Shown here one piece after another: positions 43,289 to 52,411 of a stretch of 64,000 bases of DNA; within the stretch, counting starts at the first letter, position 1, and every line of letters begins with the position of its first letter. The notes beneath the pieces are model-generated. The model did not search any database. It saw nothing but the letters and a program-made list of their open reading frames with translations, and was not told the DNA's origin. The DNA is from Verrucomicrobiota bacterium (lineage in GTDB: Bacteria; Verrucomicrobiota; Verrucomicrobiia; Opitutales; Opitutaceae). Position numbers and translations under genes: made by a program. The stretch is taken from the NCBI GenBank assembly GCA_023386835.1, contig JAEWIY010000006.1, forward strand, positions 1 through 64,000, given 5' to 3'.

Positions 43289-44463
43289 GAGAACAACTCG
43301 GATTCGCTGGACGTGAGTTCACGCTCCAGCAGGGGCCGCAACACCCGCGCGCATCGCTCCAGCTCAGCGAGTTGGATGAACTCATCCGGACGATGAGCCT
43401 GCGTCAGATCACCGGGGCCAAAAACAACCACGGGCACTCCGGCCGCCGCATATGCCACGGCATTGGTGAGGTAAGGCACCGCCTCCAACCCGGCCGGTTC
43501 ACCACACGCCTGCAACGTTTGCACCAGCTGCCGCACCAGCGGAGCCTCCGCCGGCGTGTGCACGGCCGGCCGCTCCAGCACCTCGAAAATCCGCGCGCTG
43601 GGTTCAATCGCGCCCAACGCCACGAGTTCCGCTTGCACATCCGCCAACGTTTCACCCGGAACGGTGCGGCGGTCCACCTGGATCACACAGCGATCCGGCA
43701 CGGTGTTGACCCCGACCCCGCCTGCGATCGTGCCCACGTTCACCGTCGGTCGGCCCAAGGCGCCCTGACACGGACGTTGGGCCAGCGCTCGCGCGTATTC
43801 ACGAAACCACTGCACCACGCCACTCATGCGCTCGATCGCGTTGTCGCCCTGCTCCGGCCGCGAACTGTGAGCAGCCCGACCGGTGGTCTCGACCCGGAAC
43901 CGCACAAAACCCTTGTGAGCATGAACCACCCGGCAGCCGGTGGGTTCACCAACGAACGCCCCACGCAGCGCCAGGTCCTTTCGCATCAACGCGTAAGCGC
44001 CCGTCTGGCCAACTTCCTCGTCAACCGTCGCCGCCAGGACGAGTCGGCGGCGCAAGCGCCGGGGGGCACGAGCCAACTCTGCGAACAGGTGCAGGAAGGT
44101 CGCGAGCGAGCCCTTGGTGTCACACGCGCCGAGGCCATACAGCCGCCCGTCCTGCACAACCGGCGTGAACGGATCGCGGGTCCAGTCGCCCGCGGGCGCA
44201 ACCGTATCCAGATGCGCCTCCAGCAACAATGCCGGCGCATTCGCCGGGCCGATCGCGGCGATGACGTTGCAGCGTTCGCCATGCACGGGCTGCAACTCCA
44301 CTTCGGCTCCCGTCGCGCGCAGCCATTCACCGACCCAACGCGCCAACGCCGCCTCGCCCGATCCGCCAAGCATTGGATTCACGCTGGGCACCCGCACCAG
44401 TTCAGCGAGTAGCGCGGCGATCGGATCACTCACGGTGGAGGCAGGGGCGTTTGGCGAACCCAC
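43285..44463 (-). CDS. M20-family amidohydrolase (ArgE/DapE-like deacylase)
   Basis: A zinc-dependent deacylase of about 392 residues. It has the two-metal site of M20 enzymes: H84 and D86 (LEAHLDTVAP), D115 (GACDTKGS), catalytic E149 with E150 (VDEEVGQTG) and the GEPTG motif after that. ArgE/DapE-like members remove acetyl or succinyl groups from amino acids or amino sugars. It is the first gene of the minus arm of block C. The start is uncertain: I chose the GTG at 44463 because of a GGGTGAGC sequence ahead of it; a GTG at 44433 is also possible. Confidence 0.85.
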   Translation of the reverse strand: MGSPNAPASTVSDPIAALLAELVRVPSVNPMLGGSGEAALARWVGEWLRATGAEVELQPVHGERCNVIAAIGPANAPALLLEAHLDTVAPAGDWTRDPFTPVVQDGRLYGLGACDTKGSLATFLHLFAELARAPRRLRRRLVLAATVDEEVGQTGAYALMRKDLALRGAFVGEPTGCRVVHAHKGFVRFRVETTGRAAHSSRPEQGDNAIERMSGVVQWFREYARALAQRPCQGALGRPTVNVGTIAGGVGVNTVPDRCVIQVDRRTVPGETLADVQAELVALGAIEPSARIFEVLERPAVHTPAEAPLVRQLVQTLQACGEPAGLEAVPYLTNAVAYAAAGVPVVVFGPGDLTQAHRPDEFIQLAELERCARVLRPLLERELTSSESELFS

Positions 44464-44510
44464 GCGCTCACCCGAAGTGCAGTCCCGCTCCCGTTGCAAT
44501 GCCAAAGCAG

Positions 44511-44519
44511 CCAATCGGT
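44511..44519. promoter_or_regulatory. Operator-like half, distal CCAATCGGT copy
   Basis: CCAATCGGT here is repeated at 44551-44559 with exactly 40 bp between starts, close to four helical turns. It lies in the divergent promoter of block C. Confidence 0.5.
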
Positions 44520-44543
44520 GTTTTGCCCATCGACAACGCCACC

Positions 44544-44565
44544 GAAGTAACCAATCGGTTACTTC
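44544..44565. promoter_or_regulatory. Perfect inverted repeat at the epimerase start
   Basis: GAAGTAACC (44544-44552) and GGTTACTTC (44557-44565) are perfect 9-bp arms around AATC. The repeat ends one base before the epimerase ATG, so a protein bound here would block translation start and promoter alike. It is the most likely binding site of the TetR regulator encoded at the end of the same arm. Confidence 0.65.
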
Positions 44566-44566
44566 C

Positions 44567-45604
44567 ATGACGAACGCACCTGCGCTGCCGCCGCCACCCT
44601 GCACGCCTGAAACTGCGGACGATTTTCTGTCCGCGCCCTCACCCGAGCTCATGCACGAGCTCGGTTCCTGGCGCCAACGCGTGCTGGTCCTCGGCGCGGG
44701 CGGCAAGATGGGTTTGCACCTCTGCCTGATGCTGCACCGCGCGGCGCCCGGCGCGACGATCACCGCCGTGTCCCGCTTCTCCAGCCATCGCGATCGCGAG
44801 ACGTTCCACCAACACGGCATCGAGACGCTGCCGTGCGATCTCTCCGACGCGGGCGCTGTCGCCGCCCTTCCGGCCTCGCCGCTCGTTTTCTTCCTCGCCG
44901 GGGTGAAGTTTGGCACCGCCTCCGATCCGGAGCTGCTGCATCGGATGAACGTGCTCGCCCCCCGACTGGTCGCTGAACGTTACCGTGGGTCAACCATCGT
45001 CGCGTTCTCGACCGGGTGTGTGTATCCATTCGTTCCTGTCACCTCTTCCGGCGCGACGGAGCAGACGCCGCCCGAACCGGTGGGCGCGTATGCACTCTCC
45101 TGCCGGCAGCGCGAGGAGGAGTTTGCCCGCGTCGCCGCCCAGGATCCGTCCACCCGGGTGGTCCTGATCCGGCTCAACTACTCCGTCGAGTTTCGCTACG
45201 GTGTCCTCGTTGATATCGCTCGCCGCGTACTCGCAGAGGAGCCAGTCGACGTCACCATGGGGCACGTCAACGTGATCTGGCAGCGCGATGCGATTGAGAC
45301 GATCCTGCGTGCACACGCCGTGGCTGCGAACGCGGCTCAACCGCTTAATGTCACGGGCGCCGCCGTTCTGCGCGTGCGTGACCTCGCGGAGGATTTTGGT
45401 CGGCTTTTTGGCGTGACGCCGCGCTTCACCGGCACCGAAGCGCCAACCGCGTGGCTGAACGATGCGAGTTTCGCGCATCAGCGCTGGGGCGTGCCGCCGA
45501 CCTCCCTTGAAACCATGGAGCAATGGGTGGCCTCGTGGCTGGCCGCGGGTTACCCGACGTGGGGTAAGCCCACCGGCTTCGAGAAACGGGATGGTCAATT
45601 CTAA
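44567..45604 (+). CDS. NAD-dependent epimerase/dehydratase-like protein
   Basis: A 345-residue cytoplasmic protein of the extended SDR superfamily. It has the Rossmann motif VLVLGAGGKMG near 37-47, STGCVYPF near 144, but the usual active-site YxxxK reads YALSCRQ near 174, so the lysine is missing. Such members can still bind NAD but may have changed chemistry. It heads the plus arm of block C and is followed after 3 bp by a DapA-type gene. The start at 44567 follows the candidate operator directly. Confidence 0.82.
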   Translation: MTNAPALPPPPCTPETADDFLSAPSPELMHELGSWRQRVLVLGAGGKMGLHLCLMLHRAAPGATITAVSRFSSHRDRETFHQHGIETLPCDLSDAGAVAALPASPLVFFLAGVKFGTASDPELLHRMNVLAPRLVAERYRGSTIVAFSTGCVYPFVPVTSSGATEQTPPEPVGAYALSCRQREEEFARVAAQDPSTRVVLIRLNYSVEFRYGVLVDIARRVLAEEPVDVTMGHVNVIWQRDAIETILRAHAVAANAAQPLNVTGAAVLRVRDLAEDFGRLFGVTPRFTGTEAPTAWLNDASFAHQRWGVPPTSLETMEQWVASWLAAGYPTWGKPTGFEKRDGQF

Positions 45605-45607
45605 GTC

Positions 45608-46651
45608 ATGAACGACATCGAACTTCGCGCTCACCTGGCCGCCGGCCAGGTCATTCCCGCCCTGCCGCTGGCTTTGGATACCCGACGTCGCTGGTACCAG
45701 CGTCGCCAGGCTGCCGTGCTCCGTTACTACAGCGACGCGGGTGCCGGTGGCATCGCCGTCGGCGTGCATTCGACCCAGTTCGAAATTCGCGAACCGCAGC
45801 ACGGGCTGTTCGAACCGGTGTTGGAACTCGCCGCGACCACACTCGATGCGTGGCGGGGCGCCAACGCGGCGCCATTTGCGCGCATCGCGGGGCTCTGCGG
45901 ACGCACCGCTCAAGCCTGTGCCGAGGCGGACCTCGCGCGCCGCTACGGTTATCACGCCGGCCTGCTCAGCCTCGCCGCGTGGGCTCAGGATGACGAACCG
46001 CAGGTCCTCGCGCATTGCGTCGAGGTCGCGCGCCACCTGCCTTTGATCGGCTTCTACCTTCAACCCGCCGTCGGCGGTCGCCGCCTGAGCTATTCCTTCT
46101 GGCGTGAGTTCGCCGAGATTCCGCAGGTCGTGGCGATCAAGATCGCGCCGTTCAACCGCTACGCCACGTGGGACGTCGTCCGCGCGGTCATCGATTCCGG
46201 TCGCGAGGACGTCACCCTCTACACCGGCAACGACGACAACATCATCGTCGATCTCTTGACCCGCTTCGCGCACGCGGGCCGCACCCGCTTCATCGCCGGC
46301 GGGCTGCTCGGGCAGTGGGGCGTCTGGACCGAACGTGCCGTCGCGCTCCTGACCGAGATCAAACAGGCTCGCTCCGCCCCGAGTCTGGCCGCCGACTGGC
46401 TGACCCGCGCCGCCGCTCTGACCGACGCCAATGCGGCCGTGTTCGATCCGGCCCACCAGTTCGCGGGCTGCCTGCCCGGTATCCACGAGATCCTGCGCCG
46501 CCAGGGCATCTTCGAAACCACCGCCTGCCTCAACCCACACGAGCAACTCTCACCCGGCCAGGCGGCGGAACTCGACCGCGTCACCGCCGCGTATCCGTGG
46601 TTGTGTGACGATGGTTTTGTCGCGCGAAACCTCGACCGTTGGCTCGCCTGA
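45608..46651 (+). CDS. DapA-family lyase/aldolase
   Basis: A 347-residue TIM-barrel enzyme of the dihydrodipicolinate synthase / N-acetylneuraminate lyase family. The Schiff-base lysine is K178 (AIKIAPF) and the Tyr of the YxxP motif is Y150 (GFYLQP). The usual N-terminal TPF motif reads PALPLAL. The family makes or splits C-C bonds of keto acids such as KDG, sialic acid or hydroxyproline products. It is longer than the usual 300 residues. It starts 3 bp after the epimerase gene and ends 8 bp before the TetR gene, so all three are cotranscribed. Confidence 0.87.
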   Translation: MNDIELRAHLAAGQVIPALPLALDTRRRWYQRRQAAVLRYYSDAGAGGIAVGVHSTQFEIREPQHGLFEPVLELAATTLDAWRGANAAPFARIAGLCGRTAQACAEADLARRYGYHAGLLSLAAWAQDDEPQVLAHCVEVARHLPLIGFYLQPAVGGRRLSYSFWREFAEIPQVVAIKIAPFNRYATWDVVRAVIDSGREDVTLYTGNDDNIIVDLLTRFAHAGRTRFIAGGLLGQWGVWTERAVALLTEIKQARSAPSLAADWLTRAAALTDANAAVFDPAHQFAGCLPGIHEILRRQGIFETTACLNPHEQLSPGQAAELDRVTAAYPWLCDDGFVARNLDRWLA

Positions 46652-46659
46652 GCGGCGTC

Positions 46660-47307
46660 ATGTCCCGTCCCAAGGTCCAGCGCGGGGGTGATCGCACCCG
46701 CCAGCGGCTGCTGCAGACCGCCATCCGTCGTTTTGCCCAACGCGGCTACGACGGTGTGTCCGTCGACGAGATCGTCGCCGCGGCGCGCGTGAACAAGCGG
46801 ATGGTGTACCACTATTTCGGCAGCAAGGACGAGTTGTACCTCGCCGCCTTGACGGAGGTGTTCGGCGAGCTCGAGCAGGTCGAACTGCAGGTACTGGAGC
46901 CGGGCGATCCTCCCGACACACAACTCGAACGACTGCTGACGGCGTATTTTGATTTTCTCGACGCCCATCCCGAGTTCGTCCGCCTGTTGCTCTGGGAGAA
47001 CCTCGGACGCGGCCGGCACATCGCGCGGCAGGCCGAGCGGCTGCAGAAGAACCCGTTTCTCCAGCAGTTCACGCTCGTGCTGGATCGCGGCATCAAGGCG
47101 GGCGTTTTCCGTCGCCCGGTCGACCGGCGCCACCTCGCCGCCAACCTGATTGGCTTGTGCTTCATCTACTACTCCAACCGCTACTCGCTCGCGGCCAGCC
47201 TGCAGGTGGCGCTCGACGATCCAGCGGACCGCGTGCAACGCGTCCGCCAGGCCGTTGACCTGCTGCTGCACGGAGTCTGCGCACCCGGTGAGCGTCGGCG
47301 GCGCTGA
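46660..47307 (+). CDS. TetR/AcrR-family repressor of block C
   Basis: A 215-residue regulator with an N-terminal helix-turn-helix (RQRLLQTAIRRFAQRG, then VSVDEIVAAARVNKRMVYHYF at about 15-55) and a C-terminal ligand-binding domain of the TetR_C type (FDFLDAHPEFVRLLLWENL). It is the third gene of the plus arm, 8 bp after the lyase gene, so it probably controls its own operon through the inverted repeat at 44544-44565. The ATG at 46660 is chosen; a TTG start at 46639 would overlap the lyase gene. Confidence 0.92.
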   Translation: MSRPKVQRGGDRTRQRLLQTAIRRFAQRGYDGVSVDEIVAAARVNKRMVYHYFGSKDELYLAALTEVFGELEQVELQVLEPGDPPDTQLERLLTAYFDFLDAHPEFVRLLLWENLGRGRHIARQAERLQKNPFLQQFTLVLDRGIKAGVFRRPVDRRHLAANLIGLCFIYYSNRYSLAASLQVALDDPADRVQRVRQAVDLLLHGVCAPGERRRR

Positions 47308-47311
47308 GAGT

Positions 47312-49768
47312 TCAGCTGACGGCGAGCAGACGTTTCGACCCCGCCTCCGGTCCGCCTACACGAGAGCGACGCGCCGGACGCCCCCAGCGGCGAAAGATGG
47401 GCTCCAACAGTCCAAACTGGTCCGTGAGCAGGCCTTCGTATCCACACGGCCGATCATCCCAGTAACGCCAGTCGACGCCGCTCTGGTTGCCTCCAAACAC
47501 CGCCGCCTCCGCCAGCCCGACAGACAAACGCTCGAGCAGCTGATCGGCCTCCGCCCGCAGCCCCACGCGATAGAGGGCTGAAACGAAGTGCCGCGTCTGG
47601 GCGTGGGTGCGGCCGCCGTTCTGGTAGTAACCCAATGGATACCCCTGCATGATATCCGCCAGGTCAGCATCCGGGATGTGATGCAGGTTGCCGGGCAAGC
47701 CGTAACGCGGATCCGGCAGTCCAACCCGCTCCGCCTCGGCCCAAATGCGCTGCAGGATGGCGCGGCCCTCCGCTCGCCCGACCAGTCCTTCGGCCACAGC
47801 CGCGCCGTTCACCGGCAGGAACGCGTAGTCATGCAGCCGCCCCTCCTGGCAGCGCCAGCCGGCAAACCAGCCGGTCTTCTCATTCCAGAACGTCGGGCGA
47901 TAGCTGCGCCGCAGCCGCTTCGCCCACGCGCGCAGATCCGCCGCGAGCACGTCATCCCCGAATCGATGCAGGCCGGCCGCCAACGAGCGCAGCGCGCCAT
48001 GCAGGATCGCGTTGGCCAAGGCATCCTTCCAGCCAAACGAAATCACATCGAACCAGCACGTGCTCCACTGGCCGCTGCCGCTGGTGCCGGTCCGGTACGG
48101 GCTTTCGATCAGCCCATCCCCATCCAGGTCCCGCTCCCGGGCCGCGGCAATCCGCTGGAGAATCCGGGGGCGGTATCGGGCGAACCACGACGCATCGGCC
48201 GCCTGCGAAAGATAGTCGCCCAGGCCCCGGAGGGCCGCGGCCCCGGTCATCAGGTACTCGTCATCCGCGTCATGCGCCCTGCCTTCACTCACCAGCCGAC
48301 CGGCGGCATAACCCGGCCCGCCGTCGAGCCATCGCTCGAGCGAATAGCGAAGCAGCTCCGCCGGGTGAAAACCCGGCAGGATCGGGCGCTGCGGCAGCGC
48401 CACCGCTGACCAGGTATCCATACAGATCGGACAATGGATCGACGCCCCATTGTTGCTGAGCGTGGCCGTGTCGGCCCGAAAGGTAAGCGCGGTCCACTGG
48501 GTCCGTTCGACCGCCCGCCGCACGATGGCGGGCGTTTCCGGCCGCAGGGCCGTCGGTGGGCGCTGGGTGCGGAACAAAAACGTCGCCTCATGCCGACCCG
48601 CCGGCAGTTCGTACAATCCTTCCGGAGTGGCGCGCTCGCCGACCTTGAACTCGAGCAGGTTGAGGTCGCGTTGGCGATGGCAGTCGCTGCGCACCCAGCC
48701 GTCGCCTCGGACGTGAATGCTCCAGGCGCCAAACGTCGGCAACACCAGCACCGCGGGCAGGGCCAGCGCACCGGTTTCGCCCTCTCGCCTCAACCGCCCG
48801 AGCACGTGCGACGGCGTCACGCTGTTGCGCAAGCCCAACGTCCAGGCCGAGCTGTGCCAAGCCTGCTGCGTTTGTGGCACCTCGCGCACCACCTGCAGGT
48901 TCGGCCCGGCCGCAGTGATGCGCCACGTCAACGTCCATTGCTGCCCGCCAGACTGAAACGCATACGTCACCCGGTTCCCTTGCACACGCGTGGTGCCATC
49001 GACGTCACAGCGCACCACCGGATCGATCGCCGGCGCCGCGCCGACCGACTGCCAGCGTGGACCTTGATAACACGTCGGTGGCCGCACGTTCAGCACGTTG
49101 GCCGGGGATCGCTCCGGATCCTCGGTCCGCAACGCGAACCACGAACAACCGGGCCGCGTGAGGTAAAAACCGATCTCGTAGTCCTTCGTCAGATACCGCA
49201 CCTCCCCGCCACCCGTCCAAGCCTGCACGCCCTCCGGCAGGCGGTTCAAATTCACCGGCGCCACACGCAGAAGCCGCTCGCGGCGGGGCGCCACCGGATC
49301 GTCGATCTCGGCTTCGAGCACGAAGGCCGACATCGCCAGGTTCCAGGACGACCAGCCGTTATCGATTCCGGTCCGCCGGACCTGCACGACGACGCCATGA
49401 GCCTGCACCGGCGGCAGGGAGAACCACTGCACGTCCTGGAGCGGCGGAGCTTCAAGGTCATCACGGTTCCAGACCTCGCGCCAAACGCCGTCAACATACG
49501 CCAGCACCCGCGCCGCCCGAACCCAGTCCAGATCCCCGCGACTGCCGCATTTGTGATAACCCTGCCCTCGGCGAAGCCCGAGCCGGATCAGTCGAGCCGG
49601 CCGATGCAGCCGCACGATCCGCTGGTGCAGGATGCGTTTCTTGGGCAAATCCGCTTCTCCGCCCTCCCGCTCCGCCCAGACCGCGCGGGCCGTATCCAGG
49701 CGATGCCCCACAAAGAGGTCGCCCATCGGCGGTTCGAGATCGGTAATGGCCAGGAGGTCCTGCAACAT
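47312..49768 (-). CDS. Large (alpha/alpha)6 glycosidase-like protein
   Basis: An 818-residue protein without an obvious signal peptide. The N-terminal half is beta-rich (F5/8 or sandwich-like); the C-terminal half is an (alpha/alpha)6 barrel with ARERDLDGDGLIESPYRTG and STCWFDVISFGWKDA, motifs similar to GH63/GH78/GH116-type inverting glycosidases whose acids lie in these loops. The exact family is not certain. The start at 49768 gives MLQDLLAITDLEPP. It is divergent from the protein at 49978 and convergent with the TetR gene, which ends 4 bp away. Confidence 0.78.
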   Translation of the reverse strand: MLQDLLAITDLEPPMGDLFVGHRLDTARAVWAEREGGEADLPKKRILHQRIVRLHRPARLIRLGLRRGQGYHKCGSRGDLDWVRAARVLAYVDGVWREVWNRDDLEAPPLQDVQWFSLPPVQAHGVVVQVRRTGIDNGWSSWNLAMSAFVLEAEIDDPVAPRRERLLRVAPVNLNRLPEGVQAWTGGGEVRYLTKDYEIGFYLTRPGCSWFALRTEDPERSPANVLNVRPPTCYQGPRWQSVGAAPAIDPVVRCDVDGTTRVQGNRVTYAFQSGGQQWTLTWRITAAGPNLQVVREVPQTQQAWHSSAWTLGLRNSVTPSHVLGRLRREGETGALALPAVLVLPTFGAWSIHVRGDGWVRSDCHRQRDLNLLEFKVGERATPEGLYELPAGRHEATFLFRTQRPPTALRPETPAIVRRAVERTQWTALTFRADTATLSNNGASIHCPICMDTWSAVALPQRPILPGFHPAELLRYSLERWLDGGPGYAAGRLVSEGRAHDADDEYLMTGAAALRGLGDYLSQAADASWFARYRPRILQRIAAARERDLDGDGLIESPYRTGTSGSGQWSTCWFDVISFGWKDALANAILHGALRSLAAGLHRFGDDVLAADLRAWAKRLRRSYRPTFWNEKTGWFAGWRCQEGRLHDYAFLPVNGAAVAEGLVGRAEGRAILQRIWAEAERVGLPDPRYGLPGNLHHIPDADLADIMQGYPLGYYQNGGRTHAQTRHFVSALYRVGLRAEADQLLERLSVGLAEAAVFGGNQSGVDWRYWDDRPCGYEGLLTDQFGLLEPIFRRWGRPARRSRVGGPEAGSKRLLAVS

Positions 49769-49977
49769 GGGAGAAATGCGGGTTCGGGCGTCGCGAGACC
49801 GGCCGACTCGGGCCTGACGAGGACGGGCCGCCGGCACACGACTCCGAAGTGCATCCTCCATGCTACTGCACGTTCCGCGCAGCGAGTATGTACGTTTTGG
49901 GAAAAGTTGGGTGAGTGCCGGGGCTTCGCCGAAAATGCGGTTGCCCTGTCCAGCGCCCGTACACAGTCCGGGTTCGC

Positions 49978-52311
49978 ATGGTCACCCACCCCACCCCGAC
50001 TTTTCCGCTGAGCGACATCCTGATCCCTGCCGATGCCGAGCCGGCCGAGCAGACCGCGGCGCGCGAACTTGCCACGGTCACTGGCGCCACCGTGCAGTCC
50101 GTGCCGCAACCGAGCGAGCGGCGAGGATTTCACCTCAGCCTTGCCCGCCGCCGCTGGGTCACGCAGCTGCCCTCCGGCGCGGCCGAGCACGACGCCTGGA
50201 TCTGGCTGCGGCTCGCTGACGACGGCACTGGCGAGATCACCGCGAGTCACGGCTCCTTCCTCTTTGCGGCGGTGCGGTTGCTCGCCAGCCAACGCCTCGC
50301 GCAACCCGCCGAGGCGCTCGGGCGCGGCCTCTTCCTGCCGGCCACCTTCACCTTTCACCGTCCGCTCTTCGACGCGACGCTGACGCAGTACTGGCGCACG
50401 ATCCGCCATTTCGACGCCGAGCGTTACGTCGCCGCGGTGGCCGAGGCCGGACTCACGCACCTCGAGGTCAACGGCCTTCAGGCGCACATGCCCTACGAGG
50501 ACCTCACCGCCTGGGAATACTACCCGCAGTTCTATTCCTATGCGCCCGGGTTTAACCACTTTGTGGATACGCCGCTGACGCGGGGGCTCTGGCCGGCGCT
50601 GTACCTCGACGCCAACCTCAACCGGCTGCGCGACCTGGCGGAGCTGGCGCGGAAGTACGGCCTCAAACCGGGCGTGTGCATGTTCGAGCCCCGCTCGATG
50701 CCGGAGCGTTTCTTCACGCGTTACCCGACGCTGCGCGGTGCGCGGATTGACCATCCCTTCCGCTCCCGTCTGCCTCGCTACACGATGACGCAGGATCATC
50801 CGGTGGTTCGTCGTCACTACGCCGAGGCGTTGCAGCGTCTGATGCGCGCGGTGCCGGACCTCAGCTACATGTCGGTCTGGACCAATGACAGCGGCGCCGG
50901 CTTCGAACACACCGCCTCGCTCTACGTCGGCCGCAACGGCGGCCCGTACATGATCCGCGAGTGGCGCAACCACGAGAAGGTGGCCGAGGCCGCGGGCCAG
51001 AGCATCGGCCGCTACCTGCGCAACCTGCAGCAGGCCGCGGCGGCGGTGAATCCGGACTTCGACGTCATCCTCCGCATCGAACCCTTCAAGGTGGAGCACG
51101 AGCACGTCAAGGCGGCCATGGGCAACCATGTTTCCTGGGAGGCGCCCTCGCTGCTGGTGAAAGGCTACAGTCTGCCGTATCGCCATCCCAAATACCCGGA
51201 GAACAGCGGTATCGCGGGCAGCATCTTCCACACGACGATGGATCCGGCCGAGGCCGAGGCGCTGCGGGCGTCGCGCGCGCAGGGCGTTGATCCGGTGATT
51301 CACTACAGCGCCTCGGGCGTGAACAACCATGAGCCGCTGCTGGGGTTGCCGTTCCCGCGGCGGCTGCACGCCAAGCTGCTGGCCCTGCGCGAGACGGGCG
51401 TGCGGCGCTCCAGCTGTTTTGGCGGCCTGACCAATCCGGCGCGGCTGCCGTACTGGCCCAACCCGGTCGTGATCCAGGCGGCGCAGTTCTTTCCGGACCG
51501 CCCGGTTGAGGACGTGCTGCAGGGTTTTGCCACCCAGCTCGTCGGACCGAAGTTCGCCCCCGCCCTCTCCGCGGCGTGGCAGGACTTCGAGGAGGCGCTG
51601 CTTTCGCAGCCGCTGGTGGGCCTCTTTTGCGCGTTCGGTTTCTGCTGGCAGCGCACGTGGGATCGCCCCTTTGTGCCGGACCTCGAAGCGGTACCGGCGT
51701 CGGAGCGCGAGTACTACGAACGCCACGGTTGCTTCCAACACAACAATCCCAGCCTTGGCGATCTGGGCAAGGACGTGCTCTTCGACCTCATCACCCAGGA
51801 GTCGGGCGCCAAGATGGCCGCGGCCATGGACGAACACGTCCGGCCCGCGCTCGCGGCACTGCTCGACCGCCTGGCCAAGGGCGCGCCGAACTGGACCGAG
51901 CAGGCGCGCCCCGTGTTCGAAGATCTGCGGGATCGGATCCGCGCCTACCAGCACTGGGTCACATCGCTGCGTAACGTCTGCGCGTGGTGCGAGTGCGTTT
52001 ATGGATACCTCGGGAGCAAAGACGCCGGCGCGAAGGCGGACTTCGAACGGCGCCTGCAGGGTGCGATCGATCTCGAGTTGGAAAACACGCGCGGCCTGAT
52101 TGAGCTTCTGCGGTCGACCAAAGCTGACGTGATCGCGCTGTCCGCCGTCTCCGATCAGACGTTCCTCTACGGTGAAAACCTGGTGGAGCTGCTGCAGCGG
52201 AAACTCGATCTGACGGAGCGTTATCGCAATCGCCCGCCCCGCATCGATCCCAACATCATGTGGCGCGCCACGCCGGGCTCGACGTGGCCGGAGGGCTGGC
52301 TCGAGAGCTGA
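49978..52311 (+). CDS. GH67-N-like large glycosidase-like protein
   Basis: A 777-residue protein. The first 120 residues (ADAEPAEQTAARELATVTGA) match the N-terminal alpha-glucuronidase (GH67-N or GH20-N-like) domain, followed by a TIM barrel (about 130-480; YVAAVAEAGLTHLEVNGL, SYMSVWTNDSGAGFEH) and a helical C-terminus. A Glu/Asp pair in the barrel should be catalytic but cannot be fixed. No signal peptide. It starts divergently from the (alpha/alpha)6 protein, and the two likely act on the same acidic or branched oligosaccharide. Confidence 0.78.
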   Translation: MVTHPTPTFPLSDILIPADAEPAEQTAARELATVTGATVQSVPQPSERRGFHLSLARRRWVTQLPSGAAEHDAWIWLRLADDGTGEITASHGSFLFAAVRLLASQRLAQPAEALGRGLFLPATFTFHRPLFDATLTQYWRTIRHFDAERYVAAVAEAGLTHLEVNGLQAHMPYEDLTAWEYYPQFYSYAPGFNHFVDTPLTRGLWPALYLDANLNRLRDLAELARKYGLKPGVCMFEPRSMPERFFTRYPTLRGARIDHPFRSRLPRYTMTQDHPVVRRHYAEALQRLMRAVPDLSYMSVWTNDSGAGFEHTASLYVGRNGGPYMIREWRNHEKVAEAAGQSIGRYLRNLQQAAAAVNPDFDVILRIEPFKVEHEHVKAAMGNHVSWEAPSLLVKGYSLPYRHPKYPENSGIAGSIFHTTMDPAEAEALRASRAQGVDPVIHYSASGVNNHEPLLGLPFPRRLHAKLLALRETGVRRSSCFGGLTNPARLPYWPNPVVIQAAQFFPDRPVEDVLQGFATQLVGPKFAPALSAAWQDFEEALLSQPLVGLFCAFGFCWQRTWDRPFVPDLEAVPASEREYYERHGCFQHNNPSLGDLGKDVLFDLITQESGAKMAAAMDEHVRPALAALLDRLAKGAPNWTEQARPVFEDLRDRIRAYQHWVTSLRNVCAWCECVYGYLGSKDAGAKADFERRLQGAIDLELENTRGLIELLRSTKADVIALSAVSDQTFLYGENLVELLQRKLDLTERYRNRPPRIDPNIMWRATPGSTWPEGWLES

Positions 52312-52411
52312 ACCGAACGAGGATTGCCTTTTCGCGCGAACGTGTCGGCTTGTCTGCCGTGGCCCGCCGGCCCGGCGGGCACGCTCACGTTTTCGTCACC
52401 CGCCCCTCGCC

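Noticed and set aside
49588..51954. 788-residue frame on the minus strand opposite the GH67-N-like gene
   Set aside because: Arg/Val/His-rich shadow; also overlaps the start region of the real minus-strand glycosidase gene.
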